Assembly (NCBI RefSeq): GCF_001885905.1
Contig: NZ_JXKM01000004.1
Span: forward strand, 1 to 64,000
Length of the DNA stretch: 64,000 nt
Source of the DNA: Enterococcus devriesei
Lineage (GTDB): Bacteria; Bacillota; Bacilli; Lactobacillales; Enterococcaceae
Reading direction: 5' to 3'
The position numbers and the translations under genes were made by a program. Below the pieces are notes generated by a model. The model saw nothing but the letters and a program-made list of their open reading frames with translations. It had not been told where the DNA came from and ran no database searches. Shown here in pieces: positions 45,152 through 53,764 of this stretch. The first letter of the stretch is position 1; each line of letters opens with the position of its first letter.

Positions 45152-46213
45152 ATGAAAATTTTAGCGATTAATCCTGGTTCAACCTCTACGAAAGTTTCTT
45201 ACTATCTGGATGGTGAGATTATAAAAGAACAAGGGATTTCTCATACGACTGAAGAGCTGCAAGGCTTTCATCATGTGATGGAGCAGCTGGAATTTCGAAG
45301 GGACATTTTATTACGATTTATGGAAAAAGAAGGGATCGATCCGAAAGAATTGGATGCAGTTGCGGGTCGTGGCGGATTATTACCACCGGTTTCTGCCGGA
45401 GCTTACGAAGTCAATGATGAGATGATCGAGTATTTGAAGCATGTCACAAAAATTGAACATCCATAAAATTTAGGAGCACTTCTAGCAAATGAAATCAAAG
45501 AACAAGGCAATCCGCAAACCATCGCGGTGATCTATGATCCCGTCACGGTGGACGAGTTTGAAGAAGTGGCTCGAATTTCTGGATTAAAAGGGATCGAGCG
45601 TAAAAGTATTGGACATGCACTGAATATGCGAGCGGTGGCAATGAAGGTTGCTGGGGAGCAAGGATTAGACTATCAAAAGGCGACGTTGATCGTAGCCCAT
45701 TTAGGGGGAGGAAATACTATTAGTATCCATCATCACGGGAAGATGATCGATTTGATTTCTGATGACGAAGGGCCATTTTCAACGGAAAGAACGGGAGGTT
45801 TGCCTTTGAAATATTTGATGCCTTTGTGTTATGAACATCCATTAAAGGAAATGCAACGGCTCTATAAACGTGAAGGTGGGCTAAAATCCTATGCTGGAAC
45901 CAGCGATGCTCGTGAGATCGAAGCACGAATTACGGCCGGGGATGCTGAGCTGGGAAAGATCTACGATGCCTATATTTATCAAATCGCGAAAGGAATCGGG
46001 GGCTTAGCGACGGTCACCAATGGATTAGTAGATGTGATCGCATTGACTGGCGGGGTGGCCTATTCTGAGATCGTGGTCAAAGAATTGACGAAACGGGTCG
46101 GATTTATTGCACCAATTATCGCGATTCCTGGTGAGCATGAAATGATCGCTCTATCTAAAGGGGCGGAGCGGGTTGTGTTGGGACAAGAAGAATTGAAACA
46201 ATTTCATTATTAA
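45152..46213 (+). pseudogene. buk: butyrate kinase interrupted by an in-frame stop
   Basis: Read through, this is a 353-codon butyrate kinase of the acetate/sugar-kinase fold. It has NPGSTSTKVSYY at the N-terminus, VAGRGGLLPPVSAG near 70, AHLGGGNTISIHHHGKM near 180, and LTGGVAYSE near 295. Codon 105 is TAA (45464-45466), where intact relatives read on as EH-x-x-NLGA. The frame is the same on both sides, so one substitution (TCA to TAA is the simplest) explains it. Only a 104-residue fragment is made unless translation restarts (ATG at 45527). The pathway would then end at acyl-phosphate or use another kinase. A sequencing error cannot be excluded. Confidence 0.88.
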
Positions 46214-46234
46214 AAATGGGAAGGGGCAACACAA

Positions 46235-47353
46235 ATGAAAATCCAAGCAGCATTAGTAAAAACAGAGGGCGCGCCTTATGAAATCACGGAATTAGAATTG
46301 GCCGAAGTCGGCTCAAAGGACGTCTTAGTAAAGATCGTCGCATCTGGCTTGTGTCTTTCAGATTATGGCGAGCGCAATGGAAATAGTCTTCAGTTTCCCA
46401 ATGTTTTAGGACATGAAGGCGCCGGCATCGTTGAGAAGGTCGGTAATGCAGTCACATCTGTGGAACCAGGGGACCATGTGATTCTTTCTTATGCTTATTG
46501 TGGCGAGTGTAAGCACTGCGTGGAAGGTCATCCATCGTCTTGTGAAGAGTGGCTTGCAGTCAATAATCTTGGAAAAAATCCGCGGGGAGAATATGTTTTA
46601 CACACTAAAGAAGGGACGGCAGTCAATAACTTCTTTAATCAATCTTCTTTTTCAACGTATAGTTTGACGGAAGAATCGAATGTCGTGAAGGTCGGTAAAG
46701 AGGTCGATTTACGTTTGTTAGGTCCATTAGGATGCGGACTAGGGACGGGCAGCGGAGCAGTCTTAAGTGTGCTGCAGCCTAAAGTTGGTGAAGGAATCGC
46801 GGTCTTTGGCACAGGAGCAGTTGGCTTTTCTGCAGTCATGGCTGCCAAAATTGCCGGTTGTTATCCGATTGTTGCCATTGATATCAAAGATCAACGCTTA
46901 GCTAAAGCCAAAGAACTGGGGGCGAGTCATGTCTTTAATAGTAAAGAAGCCGATCCAGCAGAATTTATCTCGGAGTTAACTGGTGGGAAAGGATTAGATT
47001 ATGTGATTGATTCTACCGGTGTTCCACCGGTTATGACCAAAGCACTTCATTCGGTTAGTAATTCCGGAACCTTTGTGCCGCTGGCAGTTACTCAAAAGAA
47101 TTTTGAAGTGAACACCTTCTTTGATTTAGTCTTTGGAAATAAAAAAGTTCGCGGGGTCTTGATTGGCGATACGATTGCAAAATATCATTTACCGAATTTG
47201 ATCGAGTTTTATAAACGTGGAGAATTTCCCTTCGATCAATTTGTAAAATACTATGATTTTGAAAATATTAATCAAGCTGAAGCAGATTCAATCAGCGGTG
47301 AAGTCATCAAAGCGGTGGTCGTAATGGACAAGTCTTATCAGCCGCCAAACTAA
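46235..47353 (+). CDS. zinc-dependent alcohol dehydrogenase
   Basis: A 372-residue medium-chain dehydrogenase. It shows the catalytic-zinc motifs GLCLSD and GHEGAG, the structural-zinc Cys cluster CGECKHCVEGHPSSC, and the NAD site GTGAVG followed by an Asp (VAIDIKDQR) that favours NAD over NADP. It resembles aryl/benzyl-alcohol dehydrogenases and class III enzymes. In this operon it should supply the aldehyde for the acylating dehydrogenase, or run in the reducing direction. AAGGGG precedes the ATG. Confidence 0.92.
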   Translation: MKIQAALVKTEGAPYEITELELAEVGSKDVLVKIVASGLCLSDYGERNGNSLQFPNVLGHEGAGIVEKVGNAVTSVEPGDHVILSYAYCGECKHCVEGHPSSCEEWLAVNNLGKNPRGEYVLHTKEGTAVNNFFNQSSFSTYSLTEESNVVKVGKEVDLRLLGPLGCGLGTGSGAVLSVLQPKVGEGIAVFGTGAVGFSAVMAAKIAGCYPIVAIDIKDQRLAKAKELGASHVFNSKEADPAEFISELTGGKGLDYVIDSTGVPPVMTKALHSVSNSGTFVPLAVTQKNFEVNTFFDLVFGNKKVRGVLIGDTIAKYHLPNLIEFYKRGEFPFDQFVKYYDFENINQAEADSISGEVIKAVVVMDKSYQPPN

Positions 47354-47368
47354 TGGGAGGTCAATGAC

Positions 47369-48160
47369 ATGAATAAAGGAGACATTATCTGGGTTATTTT
47401 GCTATTGTGCTTGTTAGGGCTTTTCGTTATTCCAGCAACTAGAGAAACCATTTTAGCTGCTAGCGGCGCCCATCCTTACATTGGCGGATTTATCCAATTC
47501 GCCATCTTAGCTACGATGGGTGACCTATTTGGCAAACGAATCGTTTCTGGCGAATATCAGTTTTCCTCACAAGTCTTTCTACGGGCGGTCGTTTGGGGAA
47601 TCATTGGTTGCATGGTGACTTTGGTCTTTCCAGTCTTTATGGGAGGCGCGTCCTTAGCTCAAGCAGAAGGACTGTTGCCCTTTGCTGGAGTGGCTTTGGC
47701 TCAAGCCTTTTGTGGCAGCAGCATCATGAATCTGACCTTCGCGCCGGCTATGAATACTCTTCATCGCTTGATGGAGTTGTGGATCGAAACGGCTAGTGCA
47801 AAAGAATCTGTCAGTTTGAAGGGCTTGATCGCAAAGATTGATTGGACGGCTTTTGTGACGTTTAACTGGTTGAAAGTAGGAATTTGTTTTTGGATACCCG
47901 TTCACACAATTGTTTTTTTGCTGCCAGAAAATGTGCGGGTGGTTGTGGCAGCATTCAGTTCCATTGCTTTAGGGATCATCCTGTCCCTCGCATCAAAAAA
48001 AGGTAGCAGCTCTGGTAAGTTGCCAGAAGAAATAGCTTATTTAAAATCAAATCAACGAAACGACATCATTTATGTGATGTCTTTTTTTTTGCTGACAGGT
48101 TCATCACTTATTCAAGATGCTTTAAAAAATGAAAAAGATTTAGTGTTTATTCTTTTATAA
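47369..48160 (+). CDS. Mpv17/PMP22-like membrane protein
   Basis: A 263-residue frame with about six hydrophobic segments. NWLKVGICFWIPVHTIVFLLPENVRVVVA resembles the Mpv17 family signature. The function of bacterial members is unknown. As the last operon gene it might help an alcohol, aldehyde or acid cross the membrane, which is a guess. The last 35 codons run through a strong terminator hairpin (48062-48090). The true end is therefore probably near 48035, with a small frameshift, or the tail is recently acquired. GGGAGG precedes the ATG. Confidence 0.7.
   Translation: MNKGDIIWVILLLCLLGLFVIPATRETILAASGAHPYIGGFIQFAILATMGDLFGKRIVSGEYQFSSQVFLRAVVWGIIGCMVTLVFPVFMGGASLAQAEGLLPFAGVALAQAFCGSSIMNLTFAPAMNTLHRLMELWIETASAKESVSLKGLIAKIDWTAFVTFNWLKVGICFWIPVHTIVFLLPENVRVVVAAFSSIALGIILSLASKKGSSSGKLPEEIAYLKSNQRNDIIYVMSFFLLTGSSLIQDALKNEKDLVFILL
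48062..48090 (+). terminator. terminator inside the annotated 3-prime end of the Mpv17-like frame
   Basis: GACATCA-TTTATG-TGATGTC followed by T9. It is strong enough to end the operon. Confidence 0.85.
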
Positions 48161-48342
48161 AATAGTAAATTTAAAAAGTAAAAAAACGATAAACTATCTT
48201 ATAGTTTCTATGAATACAACTGCCTAGCTTATATTAATATAACAATCCCATACTTGAAAATAGAAAAAATCAAAAAATAGAATTAATTATAATATATAAG
48301 TAGAAAGGACTTATTAATCAGTTAAAGGGGAGTTATGTAAGT

Positions 48343-51300
48343 ATGAAATTAATGAAGCTGTTCGTGTTAACAGTTCTTTTATGTTCCACTTATAATTATT
48401 TGTTTTTATCCAGCATACAGGCAATCGCAGAAACAACGACCGAAAAAAATGCAGTAGTCATTGATCAGCCAGAGCTTACGGTGACTTATAAAACAGAGGA
48501 AGTAGGCGCTAATATTTTCTGGCAGTTAACTTGGGAAAAACAAGGATCAGAAAAAAAAGTCCAACGGCTGAAGTTTAAAGCGTTAGATGAGCAAGATCAA
48601 TCAATCAGTTATCCTCAAGTAAAAGAATTGGAAGAAAGAGCTGGCTGGTTAGTTGAAAAAAGCTTTACAGCAAGATCAACCGGTCAGGTCACATTGACTA
48701 CACCAAAGGATCAAAAAAAGCTGGTCGTTTCGATTCAAATGGATACACTAACAAAGGGCGTGGTTGGCGAGGAAACAATTAGGGAAAACACTTTATCTGT
48801 GAAGGATTCTTATAATTTGAAGTTTCTATCACCAACCACAAATGAGGAGAGTCAAGAGCAGACCGTCTCACAAGAAACTGTAGTTCTGCCTAAAAGTAGT
48901 CCGTTGCTATTTCAACCAATGGGCAGTGTTAAGCAAGAATATCCTGAGCTTTATAATAATAAAGAGCCTCAATATACTAATAGTACAAGTTTAGGGACAT
49001 ATCCGACTCATTCTTGGCAGCCAGATGGGCAAACGACAGTAATCAACCATCAGGGTGGGTTTGAAGGCTCAGAAGGCTGGGATGGGGTCAAAAGTTGGGA
49101 TGCTAGCAGTGACGATCGGACAAAATCTTATATTCATTATGGTGACGACCTAAACAATCCGAATATTTCTTTGCGAAAGTATATTACTGAAACGGAGACC
49201 CCAAATGAGTTTAAGGTGAAACTAAATGTACGGGGAGAAACGACCTATAAACCTGGGTTGGACATCGTATTTTTAATAGATAATTCGGCGTCGATGGATG
49301 TTTATCAAGACGAATTGAAAGATACGCGAAAGGACGCGGCAGAGAAAGTTTTTGCAAATATCATTAAAGAATTAAAGACGATCCATCAGCCTTCTGCGGA
49401 TAATATTCGAATCGGTGGTGAGATTTTTTCTTCTTTTCGAGGTAATGAATGGGGCTTTGGCTCTAGTGGCGGAAAATATAAATTTCCGATCTCAAGTAAT
49501 CCTGCTGATTGGGACAAGTTTGTTTCAGAACACAAAAGGGCCTATGAAATGGGGACTACCTTTACTCAACGAGGATTACAGGAATCAAAGGACCTGTTTG
49601 ATGCCGCGCCAAATTCGGCTGGCAGAAAACGAGTACTCTTTTTATTAACCGATGGTGCACCGAATGAAAGCTGGAAGCCGACTGTTTATTCAGAAAATGA
49701 TGAAATGTATTATGATAAATATCGATTAGGCGGGTTTAACATGGGAACGAAGCCTAATTACTTAACTGGAAATAATTTAATGGGAAGCCCTGAAGTAGTC
49801 GGAAATACGACCAAGATCGAACCGCCTTACGGAGGGAAGGTCAACAGTCACATGACTACTACTAATTCGACTGCTTGGGATCTTAAAAACGCCGGTATTG
49901 AGATTCACACTGTTGCCCTAACAATCTCCGTTCATTTAAGGGAAAAGCACACAAAAGAAGAGTTGCTGAAAGGACTTTATAAGCTGGCGACTAAAAAAGC
50001 AGATGCTTCCAATAATGCTAACGGGGAAAGCGAAAATGATTACTTTTATCATAATGTCAAAGATATAAGTGATCTGACAGGCACCTTTAAGGATTGGTTC
50101 GAAACGATTGCTCGTACTGTTGATAAAGGTAAAATTACTGACCCTTTAGGTGATATGGTAGAATTGGTCCCTAATAAAACTCCGAAGATTACTTCAGTGG
50201 GAAACAGCAGTACACCGATTGCATCAGCCGCGATGGCTACCCTAGACATTAGCGATCCACGTCAAGTAAAGGTAAATAATATTAATTTGACTGGTGGTCA
50301 GGAAATCGAAGTGGAATATACGGTCCGTTTGAAGACAGAAGACGCCAGTTTTAAGCCTGATTATTGGTATCCGGCGAATGGCCAAACTATTCTGGAACCA
50401 ACGCCACAAAAAAGTACAGATAAGCTTGATTTTGGCGTTCCATCAGTTAAAGCCAGAGAGCAAACGTTTACGATACCTGTAAAGAAGCAGTGGGCGGATC
50501 GTTTTGAGGGAAGTGACAATTATTTTCAACTGAGACCAGCAACCATCAAAGCTATTTTGCAAAAGCAAAGCGGCGATAGCTGGACTGATGTTGCAGAAGT
50601 CGAATTAACAGCAAAAAATCAGTGGCAAGCTGAATTTGTTGAGGTAGCACCCGGCCAGACTTATCGCGTCATTGAACAGATAGCCACTCAGAAGAAGGTG
50701 ACGGGCTATCATCCACCTAGTTACAATCAAGAATCCTTTACGGCGGAGACATTATCTTCCGAGGGCATCCTAATCACAAATAAATTATTGACGACCAATT
50801 ACAGCTTTGTGAAGCTAAAAAGTGAGGATCAGGCGCCCTTTAACGGAAACGACAAGCCGCGGTTTACTATTATTCATAAAGAAAGCAATCAAGTGTTTGA
50901 AAAAAATATTGAGCCTGACGCAAATGGCAGAGTCGCCTTGACAGGCTTAGCAATTGGAACCTATAAAGTAGAGGAAACTCATGTACCGTCAGGTTATCAG
51001 AAGATGACTGATTTTGAGATAAAGGTCACGGAAGATATTAATGAAAACCGGGTGATTGCGATGGTTGACGGTTCAACGGCTGAAAAGGTAGTTGAGAACA
51101 AAAAAATAGCAGACTTTACCTTGATTCTTCATAAAGTAGCCGATGACCTTCTCCCATTAACTGGTGCAGAATTTCAATTGATGGGAACAGACTACAATCA
51201 GACGCTATCTGATGGCTCAGACTTTATCTTCAAAAATCTTAGAGAGGGCAGTTACAAGTTAATTGAAACGAAGACTCCTAAAGGCTATCAGGGAATGGAC

Positions 51301-51570
51301 GAGCCTTTAATGATTGAGATCATAGGACGAGGTGAGGACTATCTCGTGAATATGGAGGCCAAACCATACATTGTGGAATACGATTCTGTCGTGACTAACA
51401 ATACCATCGAAGTCACGCTTAAGAATGAGCGGGAACAGAAGCCTTCAATCTTGCCGAGTACAGGCAGCATGGGAAGAGGAAAAATTTTTCAAGTCGCTGC
51501 ATTCTTTTTCTTAACAGGGATTGTTACAACCATCGTCTATGGATATATCAATCGAAAGAGGCTACCATAA
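48343..51570 (+). CDS. LPSTG-anchored surface protein with VWA and Cna-B domains
   Basis: A 1075-residue adhesin. In order: signal peptide (1-30), an N-terminal beta region (about 40-190), a VWA domain with MIDAS DNSAS at 313-317 and metal-site region MGTTFTQRG, SpaA/Cna-B repeats (about 715-790, 800-880, 910-1000), sorting signal LPSTG (1037-1041), hydrophobic segment and RKR tail. Sortase should couple it to peptidoglycan. The layout matches pilus-tip adhesins of streptococci and enterococci, but no pilin or sortase genes are adjacent, so it may be a stand-alone adhesin. GGGGAG precedes the ATG. Confidence 0.93.
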   Translation: MKLMKLFVLTVLLCSTYNYLFLSSIQAIAETTTEKNAVVIDQPELTVTYKTEEVGANIFWQLTWEKQGSEKKVQRLKFKALDEQDQSISYPQVKELEERAGWLVEKSFTARSTGQVTLTTPKDQKKLVVSIQMDTLTKGVVGEETIRENTLSVKDSYNLKFLSPTTNEESQEQTVSQETVVLPKSSPLLFQPMGSVKQEYPELYNNKEPQYTNSTSLGTYPTHSWQPDGQTTVINHQGGFEGSEGWDGVKSWDASSDDRTKSYIHYGDDLNNPNISLRKYITETETPNEFKVKLNVRGETTYKPGLDIVFLIDNSASMDVYQDELKDTRKDAAEKVFANIIKELKTIHQPSADNIRIGGEIFSSFRGNEWGFGSSGGKYKFPISSNPADWDKFVSEHKRAYEMGTTFTQRGLQESKDLFDAAPNSAGRKRVLFLLTDGAPNESWKPTVYSENDEMYYDKYRLGGFNMGTKPNYLTGNNLMGSPEVVGNTTKIEPPYGGKVNSHMTTTNSTAWDLKNAGIEIHTVALTISVHLREKHTKEELLKGLYKLATKKADASNNANGESENDYFYHNVKDISDLTGTFKDWFETIARTVDKGKITDPLGDMVELVPNKTPKITSVGNSSTPIASAAMATLDISDPRQVKVNNINLTGGQEIEVEYTVRLKTEDASFKPDYWYPANGQTILEPTPQKSTDKLDFGVPSVKAREQTFTIPVKKQWADRFEGSDNYFQLRPATIKAILQKQSGDSWTDVAEVELTAKNQWQAEFVEVAPGQTYRVIEQIATQKKVTGYHPPSYNQESFTAETLSSEGILITNKLLTTNYSFVKLKSEDQAPFNGNDKPRFTIIHKESNQVFEKNIEPDANGRVALTGLAIGTYKVEETHVPSGYQKMTDFEIKVTEDINENRVIAMVDGSTAEKVVENKKIADFTLILHKVADDLLPLTGAEFQLMGTDYNQTLSDGSDFIFKNLREGSYKLIETKTPKGYQGMDEPLMIEIIGRGEDYLVNMEAKPYIVEYDSVVTNNTIEVTLKNEREQKPSILPSTGSMGRGKIFQVAAFFFLTGIVTTIVYGYINRKRLP

Positions 51571-51576
51571 GACTAA

Positions 51577-51616
51577 AAATAAATACCCCTTCAAATCTTT
51601 GAAGGGGTATTTATTA
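51577..51616. terminator. bidirectional terminator
   Basis: AATAAATACCCCTTCAAA-TC-TTTGAAGGGGTATTTATT perfect stem between convergent genes. Confidence 0.93.
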
Positions 51617-52048
51617 CGGATTGATTTGAATGTCCATTTCAGGAGCATGTACGATGGTGTCTTTTACCGGACAGGTTTTTTCAATAAAATCAACGAAAGT
51701 TTGAATTTCTGTGGCAGTATTGTCGGCTTCGATATAATAATTCGTTGTAATTTTTGAAAAGCCGACTTTGATATCTGGGTTGCCTTTTAACCGATCTGAG
51801 TCGATCTCACCTAAAACTTCCACCCGCATTGCTTTCAAATTGATCTGCTTCGATTGATAAAAGAAGCGGCAAACCATCATTTTGCAAGCACCTAAAGAGC
51901 ATAATAGTGCTTCTAAAGGATTCATCGCTTGATTTGTTCCGCCGACATTTTCTGGCTCATCAATCAGAAATTCAAATCCACGCGCTGAGCATTTCAATTG
52001 TAGCCCGCCAATAGAAGCGACTTCGGCCTTTAAAATTTGTTTTGTCAT
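51614..52048 (-). CDS. OsmC-family protein
   Basis: A 144-residue protein of the OsmC/Ohr fold, with NPLEALLCSLGACKMMVC around the first conserved Cys and EKTCPVKDTIVH around the second. The two Cys reduce organic peroxides in family members. Its precise substrate is open. Confidence 0.88.
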   Translation of the reverse strand: MTKQILKAEVASIGGLQLKCSARGFEFLIDEPENVGGTNQAMNPLEALLCSLGACKMMVCRFFYQSKQINLKAMRVEVLGEIDSDRLKGNPDIKVGFSKITTNYYIEADNTATEIQTFVDFIEKTCPVKDTIVHAPEMDIQINP

Positions 52049-52225
52049 CAGAAGATTCCTCCTAGATCGTTTTCTTAATGATACTACGTTTTCTAGTTAA
52101 AATTTAAAATAACTTGTGCAATTTTTCTCAATATTTCTGTTTTCAGTAATTTTTCATTGAAAACGCCAGCAAAATCTTGTATGATACCTGTACATTATGG
52201 CTTTGCCAAAGAAGGAAGGAACCTC

Positions 52226-53083
52226 ATGAAATCGGACCTATTTATGGAAATTGAAGAAAATTCTACGACTGAAAACGAGAAACATGTGAAAAACAAATCA
52301 AATCTAATGACACAGATTGAATATTCAATCAGTAAAAAAATTGATTTATTCAACTCAAGTTTGCCTCGTTACGCAGTTCGCTCAATGTTAGCTTGCTTAT
52401 TTTTAGCTTTAGGAACGGCTATTGCTTTTTATATTGCCATCCGGATGCAGGAAGCGATTCCTGGTTTAGAAAAGATGGCGTACGCCTTTATGTTTAGCTG
52501 GTCATTAGTCATGATCTTATTCATGAATGCGGAACTGGGAACTTCGAATATGCTTTATACGACTATCGGTGTTTATCGTAAAAAAATGACTGTTTCTTTT
52601 GCATTCAAATTGTTGTTCACTTGTATTTTGTTTAACTTGGTTGCAGGTGTCCTTTGCGGGTATTTGCTATCCTTGACGACTCCCTTTAGCCACTTGGAAG
52701 CAGAAAACTATATGTTCTCAGGTATCGCCAGTAAATTAACAAAATCCACTGGACAGATTTTGGTTGAAGGTATGTTTGCAAATATTGTCGTGAATATCGC
52801 TGTTTTAGTAAGCTTACGAATGAAAGATGACGCGGCTAAAGTGATGGCGATCATTTTCATTATCTTCATTTTCGCTTTTTTAGGTTACGAACACGTGATT
52901 GCGAATTTCCCAGCATTCTCACTTGCTTACTTTTCTTCTCATGGAGCGATCACAGAAATGACTGCGGGGAATGTCGTGCATAATCTATTCTTTACTTTGA
53001 TCGGCAATTTCATCGGCGGTGGCTTGGTCATGGGCTTAGGCTACGCTTGGTTAAATAATACGGAATCAAAATATGTTGACTAG
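52226..53083 (+). CDS. formate/nitrite transporter (FNT) family protein
   Basis: A 285-residue membrane protein with six segments after a charged 35-residue N-terminus. ELGTSNMLYTTIG, FANIVVNIAVLVSLRM and VVHNLFFTLIGNFIGGGLVMG fit the FNT channel motifs with their conserved Asn-x-x-Gly turn. Family members carry formate, nitrite, lactate or hydrosulfide. ATG 52226 lies after AAGGAAGG; the longer frame from 52157 lacks a site. Strong terminator follows. Confidence 0.85.
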   Translation: MKSDLFMEIEENSTTENEKHVKNKSNLMTQIEYSISKKIDLFNSSLPRYAVRSMLACLFLALGTAIAFYIAIRMQEAIPGLEKMAYAFMFSWSLVMILFMNAELGTSNMLYTTIGVYRKKMTVSFAFKLLFTCILFNLVAGVLCGYLLSLTTPFSHLEAENYMFSGIASKLTKSTGQILVEGMFANIVVNIAVLVSLRMKDDAAKVMAIIFIIFIFAFLGYEHVIANFPAFSLAYFSSHGAITEMTAGNVVHNLFFTLIGNFIGGGLVMGLGYAWLNNTESKYVD

Positions 53084-53112
53084 CGTTAGGGAGCGATCCC
53101 TAACGTTTTTTT
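53084..53112 (+). terminator. terminator of FNT gene
   Basis: CGTTAGGGA-GCGA-TCCCTAACG followed by T7. Confidence 0.95.
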
Positions 53113-53130
53113 GGTGTAGCAAATTAGAAG

Positions 53131-53760
53131 ATAAATACAATAAAACGAAAAAGGATGCCAGTCCTACTTTTTGTAGCATACAAGGATCGAAATCATAAAA
53201 AGTCCGATTGGAATTAGGAAAGCAAGACCTAGTAGGATGGTATACGGCTTGAGAATCAAACTTATTTTTCTAAAAGAAAAATAAGTACAATAAAACGAAA
53301 AAGGATGCCAGTCCTACTTTTTGCAGCATACAAGGATCGAAATCATAAAAAGTCCGATTGGAATTAGGAAAGCAAGATCTAGTAGGATGGTATACGGCTT
53401 GAGAATCAAACTTATTTTTCTAAAAGAAAAATAAGTACAATAAAACGAAAAAGGATGCCAGTCCTACTTTTTGCAGCATACAAGGATCGAAATCATAAAA
53501 AGTCCGATTGGAATTAGGAAGGCAAGATCCAGTAGGATGATATACGGCTTGAGAATCAAATTTATTTTTCTGAAAGAAAAATAAATACAATAAAACGAAA
53601 AAGGATGCCAGTCCTACTTTTTGCAGCATATAAAGATCGAAATCATAAAAAGCTTGACTGGAACTAGGAAAGCAAGACCTAGTAGGATGGTATACGGCTT
53701 GAGAATCAAATTTATTTTTCTAAAAGAAAAATAAATACAATAAAACGAAAAAGGAGTAAC
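53131..53760 (+). repeat. tandem array of 150-bp structured repeat units
   Basis: Four complete units of exactly 150 bp start at 53136, 53286, 53436 and 53586. A fifth partial unit (53736-53755) runs into the ribosome site of the nitroreductase gene. Each unit has a 5-prime box AAAACGAAAAAGGAT; stem P1, TGCCA-G-TCCTACT with AGTAGGATGGTA (53156-53168/53231-53242 in unit 1), about 60 nt apart with one bulged G; a box ATACGGCTTGAGAA; and hairpin P2, CTTATTTTTCT-AAA-AGAAAAATAAG (53261-53285). In units 3 and 4 the closing C-G of P2 is T-A, a compensatory change. No protein is encoded. The family recurs at 60531-60830. It resembles the EFAR type of enterococcal palindromic repeats in having two stems per unit, but identity is not established. 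Confidence 0.85.
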
Positions 53761-53764
53761 ATTT

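Noticed and set aside
45467-46213. Independent second gene for the C-terminal half of butyrate kinase
   Set aside because: It stays in the same frame as the first half and has no ribosome site at the ATG 45527, so a nonsense mutation is simpler.
42904-48160. Bacterial microcompartment operon
   Set aside because: No shell-protein or signature-enzyme genes, and the aldehyde dehydrogenase lacks an evident encapsulation extension.
53420-53629. Minus-strand ORF with a 50-residue repeated sequence
   Set aside because: The 150-bp period is divisible by three, so any open frame in the array repeats itself. There is no ribosome site and the composition follows the repeat, not a protein.
53131-53760. 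CRISPR array
   Set aside because: Units are 150 bp and nearly identical throughout, with no unique spacers and no cas genes.
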